Shown here piece after piece: positions 14,001 to 20,550 of a DNA stretch of 64,000 nt. This stretch comes from Paenibacillus sp. L3-i20 (lineage in GTDB: Bacteria; Bacillota; Bacilli; Paenibacillales; Paenibacillaceae), in NCBI RefSeq assembly GCF_022180385.2, contig NZ_BQME02000001.1, positions 2,469,636-2,533,635 of the forward strand. The letters run 5' to 3'. Every line of letters begins with the position of its first letter. The stretch's first letter is position 1. A program made the position numbers and the translations under genes. The notes under the pieces were generated by a model. It saw nothing but the letters and a program-made list of their open reading frames with translations, was not told the origin of the DNA and did no database searches.

Positions 14001-17000
14001 TCTATGATCAGCCGCATACAAGAGGAGTTTGGGCTGCAAATTCCGTTGAAGGAAATATTTCTAAATCCAACTCTAGCCTCTTTTGCCCGGATCATAGACG
14101 GGGACAAGTTAGAGAAATACGAACCTATCCCGCGTCAGCCGAATCTTGAGTACTATCCGATGTCTCGTGCTCAGAGAAGGCAATATGTAATGGGATTAAT
14201 TGCTGAAGAAGCGACTCTTTATAATGTACCGTTTGCATTAGAAATAAGAGGTGCACTTGATACTGCAAGGTTAGAAGGAGCTTTCCGATCTTTAATCGAA
14301 CGACATGAAAGTTTACGAACAACTTTCCATTTCGTTAACGACGACTTCTGCCAGCGAGTTCACTCGGATACATCGTTCGAGCTGGCTATTAGGCAGGAAA
14401 GTCTGTTGAAGGGTGCAACGATCGAAGAACGAATCGGACAAATGATGGAACAATTCCTAAGACCGTTCGATCTCGAAAAGCTGCCATTAATGAGAGCAAC
14501 ATGTATTGAGCTGTCTGATGAGTGTCATCTACTGCTACTGGATATGCATCATATTGTAACGGATGGTGTATCTGTAGGTCTGTTGGTGCGGGAGTTGTCA
14601 GAGTTGTATATGGGCAATCGTCTGCCGCAGTTATCGGTACAGTATCGCGATTACGCAGTGTGGCAGGAGAAACGTCTTATGAGTGACACTTATGCGAAGC
14701 ATGAGCGCCACTGGCTGGAGACATTTGCAGGTGAGCTGCCGGTACTTGAGTTGCCTACGGATAAACCACGTCCGGGGATGTTGAACTACGAAGGGAAGAA
14801 ATATAACTTCAAGCTGGATGCGGAGCTGTCCAATCGAATAAGGAAGTTGGCCAGAGAGAAAGGGACTACGCTATATACCATTTTGCTCACGGCTTATGCG
14901 ACTCTGCTCAGTAAGTATAGCGGTCAAGAGGACATTGTCATAGGAACGCCAGTGGCAGGACGTGCTCATCATGATGTTCAAGGCTTGATCGGCATGTTCA
15001 TTAATACAGTGGCGGTTCGCAGTCGTCCTGTATCATCACAAAGCGTGGGCGGATTCATTTCGGCGATGCATGAAGAAGTATTGAAAGCTCTAGAGCATCA
15101 GGAGTTCCCGTTTGAGGATTTGGTGGAAAAACTAAATATTCCACAAGATCACAGTCGTAATCCGTTATTCGATACGATGTTTATTTTGCAAAATATGGAG
15201 CGTTCTACGTCACAGGTTGGTGAACTGACCTTCCAGTTGAAACCATTTGAGCAAGGTGTCAGTAAGTTCGACCTAACGCTTGAAGCAGTAGAAAACGGAG
15301 AGCAAATCGATCTTAGTCTGGAGTATGCGACATCCTTATTTGAAGAAGAAACAGCGGAGAAAATGGCGAAGCATTATTGTGCGCTGATAAGGGGTATGTC
15401 AGAGGCAGGTTGTATGGAGCGCAGTCTTAACCAGCTGGAAGTGCTAGATGAGTTGGAAAAGAACACGCTGCTTGCTTCCTTGGAACATTCGACGAGCGAA
15501 TCAGATTGGGTGAGTTTGCTCCACGAAATTGAGCAACAAGCGGAGTGTAATCCGGCTGCGATAGCGATCCAGTTCATGGCAGAAACGTTGACATATCGGG
15601 AATTGAATGAGCAAGCCAATAGGCTCGCCCATACGCTGCGAGATAAAGGTGTCGGATCTGAATGTATCGTTGCACTAATGGCTGATCGCTCGCCAAAGCT
15701 TATTGTCGGTATTCTAAGTATTTTGAAAGCGGGCGGGGCGTATGTTGCCATTGATCCTTCATACCCAGAGGAAAGAATCGTCTGGATGTTGGAAGATTGC
15801 GGGGAGTCGCTCCTTCTAACAGAGCGGAAATATGCGAGACGTGTTCAAAACGCTGTTCAGGAATGGTATTTGGATGATTCCGACATGTATGATGCACGCA
15901 GCTTTAATCTAGAACAAGTAATAGAACCGAACCAGCTTGCTTATGTGCTGTATACATCTGGCTCAACGGGCAGACCAAAAGGTGCGATGATCGAACATCG
16001 CGGACTCGCAAGTTTTGTGAGAGGTTTCCGTGATCGGATACCATTCATTAGCGGACAAAGTATTCTAGCAATGGCAACCGTATCCTTCGATATCTTTATT
16101 GTGGAGAGCCTGTTGCCTCTATCGATAGGTATGCGAATTGTGCTCGCAGGAGAAGAGGAACGAAACGATGCTTTCTTACTTCAAGAGTTATTAGAAAATC
16201 ACGAGGTTGATGTTCTGCAAATTACACCATCACGCTTTAAGTGGTGGGTGGCCCAGGTTGGCCAAGCAAGTGCAATGAAATCGCTCAGCATTTTAATGAT
16301 TGGAGCTGAGCCTTTAACTGTACAGCTCCTTGATCGATTGAAAGAGGCTACTGATGCACGAATATTTAATTTATATGGTCCGACAGAGACGACAGTGTGG
16401 ACATCAATTTGCGAAGTGTCACATGGCGAACCTATTACGATTGGTACACCGATAGCGGGTGCTAGCATGATTGTCCTAGGCAGTAATATTGCACTGCAGC
16501 CTGAAGGAGTTATTGGTGAGATTTGTATCGGCGGTGCGGGTGTAGGACGTGGATATCTTGGACATCCAGAATGGAATGAAGGAGCGTTCGTACCGAATCC
16601 ATTCCGAAATGGAGAGCGGATGTATCGAACAGGTGACCTTGGGCGCAGGCTTGCGAATGGACAGTTTCAATACGTTGGGAGACGCGACCACCAAGTGAAA
16701 ATACGTGGGCATCGTATTGAGATCGGTGAAATCGAGCAACAGTTGGCACGGCATAACAGGGTGAAAGAGGCGGTAGTAATAGCGCTTAAGGAAGCGGATG
16801 ACGAATTTGCATTATGTGCGTATGTGGTTGTGCGTTCTGAGCGAGAAGAAGCGTCATATGGTGAAATAGCTGCAAGCGTCGAGCTAGTACTAGAGCCTAA
16901 CGTTGTTGATCATGCGGGTACTTCGGAAACGTTAGCTTCTGAGCTGCGACACTATTTGGGAAGTATGCTTCCGTCCTTTATGATTCCAACTTATATGATG

Positions 17001-18695
17001 GAACTGGATGCCATTCCGCTTACACCAACAGGGAAAATTGATCGAAAAGCGTTGCCTAAGCCGCAGGTAGCAGAGCGTAGTGAGCATCAATTTATCGCTC
17101 CGAGAAATGTGACCGAATACAAGCTTTCATTGCTTTGGCAAGAGCTCCTTTCTATTAAAGGGATTGGCGCGGAGGATCATTTCTTCGAGCTTGGCGGTCA
17201 TTCTCTCAAAGCTGCTGCTTTAGTGAGTAGAGTTCAGGAGAAATTTGGGGTACAGCTTCCTCTTAGAGAGCTGTTTCTACACCCTACGCTGGAAGAGCTA
17301 GCCCGAGTAATTGATAGCAAAGAAACACGTACGCATGAAGCGATTCCTCGCCTCGAGGACCGGGATTATTATCCAATGTCTCGTTCGCAGAAAAGACAAT
17401 ATGTACTGGGCATGATTTCGGGTGAAGCGACAATGTATCATGTGCCATTTGCGATATCTCTTCAAGGAAGGTTGGACATTGTCCGACTTGAAAAAGCTTT
17501 TATCGGCTTAATTGATAGGCACGAAACGTTGCGTACGACATTCCACTATGAAGATGGCGAATTCCGTCAACGTATTGTTGCGCCCTTTGAGTTTAAGCTT
17601 GAAGGCAATGTTTGGGCAAAGATGACGGCTAAGCTACTGTATTCCGAGAAGGGGATAGATGAGACGGTCTCAAAGCTGATGACCCGATTTATTCAACCAT
17701 TTGATTTGGGAGAGGGGCCGCTACTCAGAGCACAGCTATTACCACTTGATGATGAACATCATCTGTTGCTGCTGGATATGCATCACATTATTACGGATGG
17801 TGTATCTGTCAGCGTATTAATGCATGAGCTAAAGCAGCTGTATAGCAAAAGTGAGCTTTCTGGATTACGAGTGCAATATCGGGATTATGCTGCTTGGCAG
17901 GAGGTGCGACTGAGCGGCGAAGAGTATGCAACTCACCAACGCTATTGGAAGGAAGTTTTCTCAGGCCAACTTCCTGTTCTAGAGCTGCCAACAGATAAGA
18001 TTAGACCTGCTACACCTAGCTACGCGGGAGGCAAATATAGGTTCAAGCTTAGTGCGGAGCTGACTGCTGCTGCGAATAAATTAGCGAGGGAACGCGGGAC
18101 GACGCTTTATACCGTATTGCTTGGAGCGTATGCATTGCTCCTTGGTAAGTGTAGCGGGCAAGAGGATATTGTTATCGGTACGCCAGTTGCAGGCCGAGGA
18201 CATATTGATGCTGAAGGAATAATCGGTATGTTTATTAATACGGTTGCCCTTCGAATACGCCCGCAAGCGCAGCATCTCGTAGGGGAGTATGTATCAGAGC
18301 TTCATGGTGAAGTGCTCCAAGCATTAGAGCATCAGGAATATCCGTTTGAGGATCTCGTTGACGAATTGGGTTTAGTGACCAATCAAAGTCGCAACCCATT
18401 GTTTGACACAATGTTTATATTGCAAAACATGGAGCGCTCAGCAATGAAAGCGGGCGATTTGATCTTTGATCCTCTGTCATTCGATCCGGGCGTGAGCAAG
18501 TTCGATATGACGCTTGAGGCTGTAGAGAGTGCGGGTGAGATCGTTCTGAATGTGGAGTATGCAAGGGATCTTTTCCTTGAAGAAACGATAGTTAGGTTGG
18601 CGAATGACTATAGTGACATTTTGCAAGATATGACATCAATTAATGGGATTGAAAAAATGATTGGTGAAATTACATTGTCTAATATGAAACGGTAA
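2094..18695 (+). CDS. hybrid trans-AT PKS / four-module NRPS megasynthase
   Basis: 5533 residues; ATG preceded by AAGGAGGGG. Domains by approximate residue: KS 30-455 (Cys203, His336, Lys371, His376 intact); AT-less linker 456-710 that keeps the post-AT W..LY...RR..LPVY signature; ACP 712-790 (GGDSI, Ser747); C1 809-1245 (HHIVSDG 934-940); A1 1256-1745; PCP1 Ser1798; C2 from 1862 (HH2006); A2 from 2367; PCP2 Ser2905; C3 from 2960 (HH3104); A3 from 3429; PCP3 Ser3965; C4 from 4020 (HH4152); A4 from 4474; PCP4 Ser5037; C5 5091-5533 (HH5230). There are no E, KR, MT or TE domains. By alignment to the GrsA pocket, A2, A3 and A4 all read D-I-V-Q-M-G-L-V-W-K, closest to a glycine code (DILQLGLIWK, from memory); A1 reads D-V-S-Y-L-G-G-V-C-K (unassigned). 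Malonyl units presumably come from the free AT at 23775. The chain ends on a C domain, so a partner in trans is needed. Confidence 0.95.
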   Translation: MFQLDLLESKDEERESEKVSGGVMETAQHEIAIVGISAKLPKSDTQEQFWKLLREGVDCVDTFPETRQRELEPYLRRLKQMHETISIFDGAYLEDISSFDYSFFRLSPKEASLMSPNQRLFLQTAWNALEDGGYGGEALHGSRTGVFIGHNADALHDYKRIIETVNPGALAMAAPGNLSSMIASRISYLLNLRGPAISVDTACSSSLVAVHLACQSIRSGECDAAIAGSVKLNLLPIDIGIRLGIESSDNRAKTFDDSSDGTGIGDGVVALLLKPLSKALQDGDYVYGVIKGSAMNQDGSSVGITAPNALAQEDVIVRAWEDAGIDPETITYLEAHGTGTSLGDPIEIDGITRAFSRYTDKKQFCAIGSVKSNIGHLDHAAGIVGLLKGVLSLMNKQLPPTLHYRNPNRKISFIESPVYVNNTLTDWSNEDGPRRCGISAFGMSGTNCHIILEEAPATVASSDDWASESQDAEYSNSDSIIKRKETAIFILSAQSKSALQRSLSAYKEWLIDHADQSNLRDMCYTAATGRGHYRYRLAVVISSMNELQNMLRNLDVDQLQGSTATNVFFGEDAGMIPSAADDGMMSEFLDKAAYSGEVAYEASLHLAKHYVFGAKVDWRQLYSREVRRRTPLPVYMFDHYSCWVEESASQTTLSFGTPLSVLEEMLLNGNVGDELQAELRSEMQAAFASWTSRLGIKAAVATTSSNVLLLDDCRSEVEQSVADTWGELLGYKELYSTSNFYGLGGDSILALRIVNLLSERWKVRVEVLDLLAQSTLRQFAHVIEKRRVEGGESKGKDIVVIPAIEEQAHYTISSPQRRMYLQQQAFPGDKSYNLPELLHIEGEINAERLEEVIHALVERHEMLRTSFTVVEGEIRQFISQKADIKLIRIEIAEENIQEMLQSLYTPFDLHVAPLLRAALLTIHKTKHVLYLDMHHIVSDGMSAGILLHELIMLYRGETLQPLQLQYRDFAAWQGDQLLTEQMELQKQYWHQQCKGEWPVLELPADFPRPPIKSNHGDTFDLYIDAELGDSIRSLAQSNESTLFMVLLSAYYTLLAKYTGSEDIAVGTPISGRVNREVESLVGMFVGTLVLRSYPEVNKPYLQFLAEVKETALRAYENADYPFEELALHMDRRDLSRNPLFDTMFIMQNLHIPDYSGQALTYRHERFPHGTAKYDLMIQAVEQSDGSIRLVVEYCTDLFQLKTVQKIVEHYISLLKNVTINPEQTLGESEIFSSEDYDQLLYEFGSREASFPEPKSIHHCFEEQVKRVPDAVAVSCRGQSVSYRELNEHVNILARKLQDSGAVRHSIIGLLAERSIPMLTGMLAIMKAGGAYMPIDPNYPQERIQYMLADSGALLLLTDRFQADIDSASSLQQILLTDDGYLEGNEINNVVVNSSPDDLMYVIYTSGSTGEPKGVMVPHRSFFNFGYSLREFYDGKYDEHDRCLSLTNIAFDVSVSELFMPLMFGACVVLYPEPQLLDARKLASVIVEEGITSAYLPPMLLKEVADALRNAGNNLRLNKMLVGVEPIRDETLEMFVRLNPAIQIVNGYGPTEATVCSNMYLYRSGAPIGVNVPIGGPMHGVDIHILGYGDKPAPLGAPGELCISGNGLALGYLNKPELTASKFVEHPLQPGRTMYRTGDLAKWLPDGNAMYLGRMDHQVKIRGIRIELGEIGTQLQRHEAVDSAVVIAHENNSGEKEICAYIVTNRFVERHELKSFLKNKLPDYMIPSYFIPIEEIPLTPNGKVDRKALPEPSQQMRLSGDSIAPRTKLESDVAAVMMDVLGIEYVGAFDDFFELGGHSLKGAVLAGRIEEKFGIELPLRVVFGHPTVAEIAAWIVSATKSNTEEDESVSSLKTLRFIERQEERDYYPMSRAQRRQYVLQLLSGAATMYHVPFTLQIQGKLDVARLEKAFNELINRHESIRTTFHYQNDGFQQVIHKRGQFKFEICSLDEMTSSRWVSSSEAGTVHGLADVMMSSFIRPFELGSLPLMRAGLLELEEQRHILLVDMHHIVTDGVSMGVLVRELIELYSGGKLPELRVQYRDFAVWQEERLGGELLAAHEHHWLSTFDGELPMLELPIDKPRPLVQSFEGRRYTFTIDKGLTESAYRLAKEQGSTIYSVLLGAYAILLSKYSGQEDVIIGTPVAGRSHVDLEGLIGMFINTVAIRSRPQRKLAVGQYVKDLQATVLSALEHQDYPLEVLVERLGLEQDQSRNPLFDTMFILQNMESTALVAGELTLEPLSFEPGVSKFDLTLEAVEVEDGISLSLEYATSLFHEETIERMAGHYCTIVMEMAGDRGADGTIGEIELLDASERQLLLAAFENKSPITGITNNETNSSDITATEMISIVEPNNVTGVTSNNTTETTGQLQWRSIVEEIEQQAVKMPNAVAVLYGFETLSYRELNERANALAHTLRNRGVGPERIVALIADRSPLLLVGILGILKAGGAYVAIDPSYPKERIGWMLDDCGEHLLLTERKYAGQVPGAVQEWYLDDANLYDDLRTNPKLINEPDHLAYVLYTSGSTGRPKGAMIEHRGLASFVKGFAQRIPFAEGQGVLAMATVSFDIFIVESLLPLSLGMRIVLAGEDERNDAYLLQLLIERHKVDVLQITPSRFKWWMAQVGQTDTLRSLSVLMIGAEPLTVQLLERLREVTAARIFNLYGPTETTVWTSICEVTTGEDITIGTPIAGAGMVILSDDLRMQPIGIVGEIAIGGAGVGRGYLGHPEWNEGAFVTNPFKDGERLYRTGDLGRRLANGEFQYVGRRDHQVKIRGHRIEIGDIEQQLVRHEQVSEALVVAAKEADGEYALCAYIVVSGDSTALISNLRHYLGASLPAYMIPAYLMSLDAIPLTPTGKVDRKALPKPQPVERSKEQHIAPRNETEQSVAILWEELLQVQHIGVRDNFFELGGHSLKAAALVNKLQAQFGVNVPLREMFQHPTVEGIAALISSEHVEKHQPIPRHAEAPYYPMSRAQRRQYMLGMIAGNTTMYHVPFALHIRGKLNVVKLEKAIQSLVVRHESLRTTFHFAEGQFRQCVHAEAVFTLENSIVDSTLEQVRVDWQQSAVTKGTEVLTSEWMGQFMKPFDLERSPLLRAGLIPLEEEHHLLLLDMHHIVTDGVSVSVLVKELSQLYSGNELPELRVQYRDYAIWQEGRLNGNVYEADEAYWLTAFAGELPVLELPTDRSRPVVQSYEGKRIPFTLDAELTRNAQTLAREQGVTLYTVLLAAFNVLLAKYSGQEDIVVGTPVAGRSHVDVEGLIGMFVNTVAIRSYPAAEQRVGDYLTELNDVVLKGLEHQHYPFEDLVEKLDIAQDQSRNPLFDTMFILQNMDRSVLEAGDLTFEPQPFEPGVSKFDLTLEAVDNGGQIEVSLEYAASLFNEETVRQMVQHYCTIVREITSVRGTETTIGQLELLGEHEQQELLASFDVGSCAAEQSRWISILEEIERQAAQTPAAVAIQFGEEAVSYSELNERANRLAHTLLGRGVGPDRIVALMADRSPQLIVGIVGILKAGAAYVAIDPSYPEERIGWMLEDCGEQLVLTERRYSGRIRTAVQEWYLDDSDMYDVRSTNPDLEIAQEQLAYVLYTSGSTGRPKGAMIEHRGLASFVKGFRNRIPFDGGQSILAMATVSFDIFIVESLLPLSIGMRVVLADEEERNDAILLQRLIEKQKVDVLQITPSRFKWWMAQVGETEVLKPLSILMIGAEPLTEQLLGRLREATNARIFNLYGPTETTVWTSICEVTDGQNITIGTPIAGAGMVILNHNLALQPKGAIGEICIGGAGVGRGYLGHPEWDEGAFVPNPFRADERMYRTGDLGRFLANGQFQYVGRRDHQVKIRGHRIEIGEVEQQLLRHANVKETVVTAMKENDGDYTLCAYIVVNSEFPLQISELRQFLSAGLPTYMIPAYILTIGAIPLTPTGKVDRRALPKPDQSESGGREYIAPAGETEVKLALIWQHLLQKDAVGASDNFFELGGHSLKAASMISRIQEEFGLQIPLKEIFLNPTLASFARIIDGDKLEKYEPIPRQPNLEYYPMSRAQRRQYVMGLIAEEATLYNVPFALEIRGALDTARLEGAFRSLIERHESLRTTFHFVNDDFCQRVHSDTSFELAIRQESLLKGATIEERIGQMMEQFLRPFDLEKLPLMRATCIELSDECHLLLLDMHHIVTDGVSVGLLVRELSELYMGNRLPQLSVQYRDYAVWQEKRLMSDTYAKHERHWLETFAGELPVLELPTDKPRPGMLNYEGKKYNFKLDAELSNRIRKLAREKGTTLYTILLTAYATLLSKYSGQEDIVIGTPVAGRAHHDVQGLIGMFINTVAVRSRPVSSQSVGGFISAMHEEVLKALEHQEFPFEDLVEKLNIPQDHSRNPLFDTMFILQNMERSTSQVGELTFQLKPFEQGVSKFDLTLEAVENGEQIDLSLEYATSLFEEETAEKMAKHYCALIRGMSEAGCMERSLNQLEVLDELEKNTLLASLEHSTSESDWVSLLHEIEQQAECNPAAIAIQFMAETLTYRELNEQANRLAHTLRDKGVGSECIVALMADRSPKLIVGILSILKAGGAYVAIDPSYPEERIVWMLEDCGESLLLTERKYARRVQNAVQEWYLDDSDMYDARSFNLEQVIEPNQLAYVLYTSGSTGRPKGAMIEHRGLASFVRGFRDRIPFISGQSILAMATVSFDIFIVESLLPLSIGMRIVLAGEEERNDAFLLQELLENHEVDVLQITPSRFKWWVAQVGQASAMKSLSILMIGAEPLTVQLLDRLKEATDARIFNLYGPTETTVWTSICEVSHGEPITIGTPIAGASMIVLGSNIALQPEGVIGEICIGGAGVGRGYLGHPEWNEGAFVPNPFRNGERMYRTGDLGRRLANGQFQYVGRRDHQVKIRGHRIEIGEIEQQLARHNRVKEAVVIALKEADDEFALCAYVVVRSEREEASYGEIAASVELVLEPNVVDHAGTSETLASELRHYLGSMLPSFMIPTYMMELDAIPLTPTGKIDRKALPKPQVAERSEHQFIAPRNVTEYKLSLLWQELLSIKGIGAEDHFFELGGHSLKAAALVSRVQEKFGVQLPLRELFLHPTLEELARVIDSKETRTHEAIPRLEDRDYYPMSRSQKRQYVLGMISGEATMYHVPFAISLQGRLDIVRLEKAFIGLIDRHETLRTTFHYEDGEFRQRIVAPFEFKLEGNVWAKMTAKLLYSEKGIDETVSKLMTRFIQPFDLGEGPLLRAQLLPLDDEHHLLLLDMHHIITDGVSVSVLMHELKQLYSKSELSGLRVQYRDYAAWQEVRLSGEEYATHQRYWKEVFSGQLPVLELPTDKIRPATPSYAGGKYRFKLSAELTAAANKLARERGTTLYTVLLGAYALLLGKCSGQEDIVIGTPVAGRGHIDAEGIIGMFINTVALRIRPQAQHLVGEYVSELHGEVLQALEHQEYPFEDLVDELGLVTNQSRNPLFDTMFILQNMERSAMKAGDLIFDPLSFDPGVSKFDMTLEAVESAGEIVLNVEYARDLFLEETIVRLANDYSDILQDMTSINGIEKMIGEITLSNMKR

Positions 18696-18712
18696 GTAGC
18701 AATGAATGTGGA

Positions 18713-18758
18713 ATGGCGGGATGTTGTGACTATCAGTAGTGAAATGGCTTCCCGCCAT
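18713..18758 (+). other. inverted repeat in the gap after the megasynthase
   Basis: ATGGCGGGA at 18713-18721 is exactly complementary to TCCCGCCAT at 18750-18758, giving a 9-bp GC-rich stem with a 28-nt loop. No T-run follows, so it is not a typical intrinsic terminator. In a 105-base gap inside an operon, it may be an mRNA-stability or processing hairpin that sets expression of the smaller downstream genes relative to the megasynthase. Confidence 0.5.
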
Positions 18759-18800
18759 AACAATTCGCCAGGTTAACCACTTTAAGGAGGTTGATTTTAG

Positions 18801-19772
18801 ATGAAGATGACGCTAGAAAGAAAGCCATTTAACGAGTTTTGGATGAATTGTATGCTGAATCAGGCATTTTCAATCGCTGCATCCGCTCACCCAAGCTATC
18901 ACAATGCGGCTTATTTAAACATTTATCGCTACTATCCGTGGGTTGCAGCGACAGATAAAGAGTTTCGTTATCCGACAATTGATACGTTATATTATCTCGA
19001 TGACTGGACCAAATTCCCGTTAACAGGAGTTATTAAACTCATTGAGCCTGGACATTTTCGTAACAAAGAAACATTTACCGAAGAAATTAAGGAAGTGTTG
19101 CGCGGTGGACGCAACTTAAGTGTAAATGTGGATTTATATTACTGGCTGCCCGGCAGTATGGCATGGAGGAAGTTTCATTGGTACCACTACTCCTTATTCA
19201 ACGGTTATGACGAGGAGCGTTCATCGTTTTATGTCATTGACGATACACTTGCTGGTTATAGCGAACATGAAGTTCCAGAGGAGCGTCTTCGGAAGGCATT
19301 TTTAAACGCGGAATACAATATTAATGAAAATTACACAGGGCCGGCGTATTACATTTATAATCTCCATTCCACGATCGAGCCTTATGAGCTGCAACTATCA
19401 GAGGTAGTAGAGAATGCGGAAAGACTAGAGCGTGAGCTTGGTGAATTTTCAATTGAAGGCATGTGGAATGTCGATTCAAGCCCTGACAAATACCAATCTC
19501 ATATTACTTACGCACTTATCGGCATTAATATTATTTGTAATCGTCATACAGCTAATGAAGGGTTAATTCGCACATTGCGCGAGCAAAAGTTGCTTAAAGA
19601 GAGTAGTTGTGACTTTCTAATGGATCAGCTTCTTGAAGTAAAGAATGGCTGGGAAGCAATCAAACAAGCATTTGTTACTCATAAATTTGACCGTGAGCGT
19701 GAGCTTGGGTTGGCTAAAGATTTATTCGCCAAAGAAAGAGTGTTCTGGGGCAGTCTAGCAAGAAGCGAATAA
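18801..19772 (+). CDS. BtrH-like papain-fold acyltransferase/cysteine protease homologue
   Basis: 323 residues; ATG preceded by AAGGAGG. The layout resembles the BtrH N-terminal family: an N-terminal Cys (WMNCMLNQ, Cys17), a strand VNVDLYYWLPG, then HWYHYSLFNGYDE (His126 and His129) and VIDD (Asp147), consistent with a Cys-His-Asp triad. BtrH in butirosin biosynthesis moves an acyl chain from a carrier protein onto an aminoglycoside amine. Its position directly after an assembly line without a thioesterase makes it a candidate for chain off-loading or transfer onto an amine (inference). Residues 200-323 are helical and carry no motif I recognise. A peptidase C39-like cleavage role is the alternative. 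Confidence 0.6.
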   Translation: MKMTLERKPFNEFWMNCMLNQAFSIAASAHPSYHNAAYLNIYRYYPWVAATDKEFRYPTIDTLYYLDDWTKFPLTGVIKLIEPGHFRNKETFTEEIKEVLRGGRNLSVNVDLYYWLPGSMAWRKFHWYHYSLFNGYDEERSSFYVIDDTLAGYSEHEVPEERLRKAFLNAEYNINENYTGPAYYIYNLHSTIEPYELQLSEVVENAERLERELGEFSIEGMWNVDSSPDKYQSHITYALIGINIICNRHTANEGLIRTLREQKLLKESSCDFLMDQLLEVKNGWEAIKQAFVTHKFDRERELGLAKDLFAKERVFWGSLARSE

Positions 19773-19806
19773 TAATATCCTACTCGACTATCGAAAGGGG
19801 CAGGCG

Positions 19807-20535
19807 ATGAATCAGATACCGTTACTATTTTTACCGTATGCAGGGGGATCTGCACAAGTGTACAAAAAGTGGGTGAAGGCGTTACACCCGTCTATTTTGC
19901 CCATCCCGATCGAAATGGCGGGCAGGGGTAGTAGAATGGGGGAGCCGCTTTGCGAGGAAGTATCATTAGCAGTGAAGGATCTTCTTTATGCTACTCGTAA
20001 GTACACTTCGGGGCCGTATGCCATCTTCGGACATAGTATGGGAAGCTTGCTAGCTTATGAACTAATGCGAAGTATGCGGGATGAAGGTTTAAGACTGCCA
20101 ACTGCTGCATTTTTATCAGGAAGAGATGCGCCGCATCGGATTGATAGTAACCGAGAGACGTATCTATTACCTGATGAATCGTTTATTGCTGAAGTGAAAG
20201 GTTTGGGCGGTACGTCAAATGAACTATTCCAGCATAGGGAGCTTCTAAACTTATTCATGCCAATCATGCGCGCGGATTTCAAGCTTGTAGGAACGTATCA
20301 GCATGTACCGGGAGAGCCGCTACCCATTCATATGATTGTAATGAATGGCATTAATGATACTAGTTTATGTGGTGAATCAATAGAATGGAAGGCTCATACA
20401 AGCCACACCTGCGAAATCGTTCATTTTGAGGGAGGACATTTCTTCATCCAAGAGCAAGAGGAAAAAGTAGTCACTCTCATTAATGAAAAAATGATGGAAA
20501 TGATGAAAGATAGTCTATTAGCGCAACGATATTAA
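19807..20535 (+). CDS. type II thioesterase
   Basis: 242 residues, the usual size of alpha/beta-hydrolase type II thioesterases (GrsT/SrfAD family). The N-terminal LLFLPYAGGSAQVYKKW, the nucleophile elbow GHSMG (Ser77) and the C-terminal GGHFFIQ (His211) are canonical. Such enzymes remove misprimed or stalled acyl groups from carrier domains. ATG follows GAAAGGGGCAGGCG. As the only thioesterase of the locus it could also contribute to product release, although the family usually edits. Confidence 0.92.
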   Translation: MNQIPLLFLPYAGGSAQVYKKWVKALHPSILPIPIEMAGRGSRMGEPLCEEVSLAVKDLLYATRKYTSGPYAIFGHSMGSLLAYELMRSMRDEGLRLPTAAFLSGRDAPHRIDSNRETYLLPDESFIAEVKGLGGTSNELFQHRELLNLFMPIMRADFKLVGTYQHVPGEPLPIHMIVMNGINDTSLCGESIEWKAHTSHTCEIVHFEGGHFFIQEQEEKVVTLINEKMMEMMKDSLLAQRY

Positions 20536-20550
20536 GGGGGCTTTGAGTTA

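Noticed and set aside
2723..18275. Many 60-150 residue antisense ORFs inside the megasynthase
   Set aside because: They lack ribosome sites and domain signals, recur at the same place in each repeated module, and are explained by the coding bias of the + strand gene.
7683..18420. Long direct repeats spaced about 3.15 kb
   Set aside because: They are homologous C-A-PCP modules, not CRISPR, transposon or satellite repeats.
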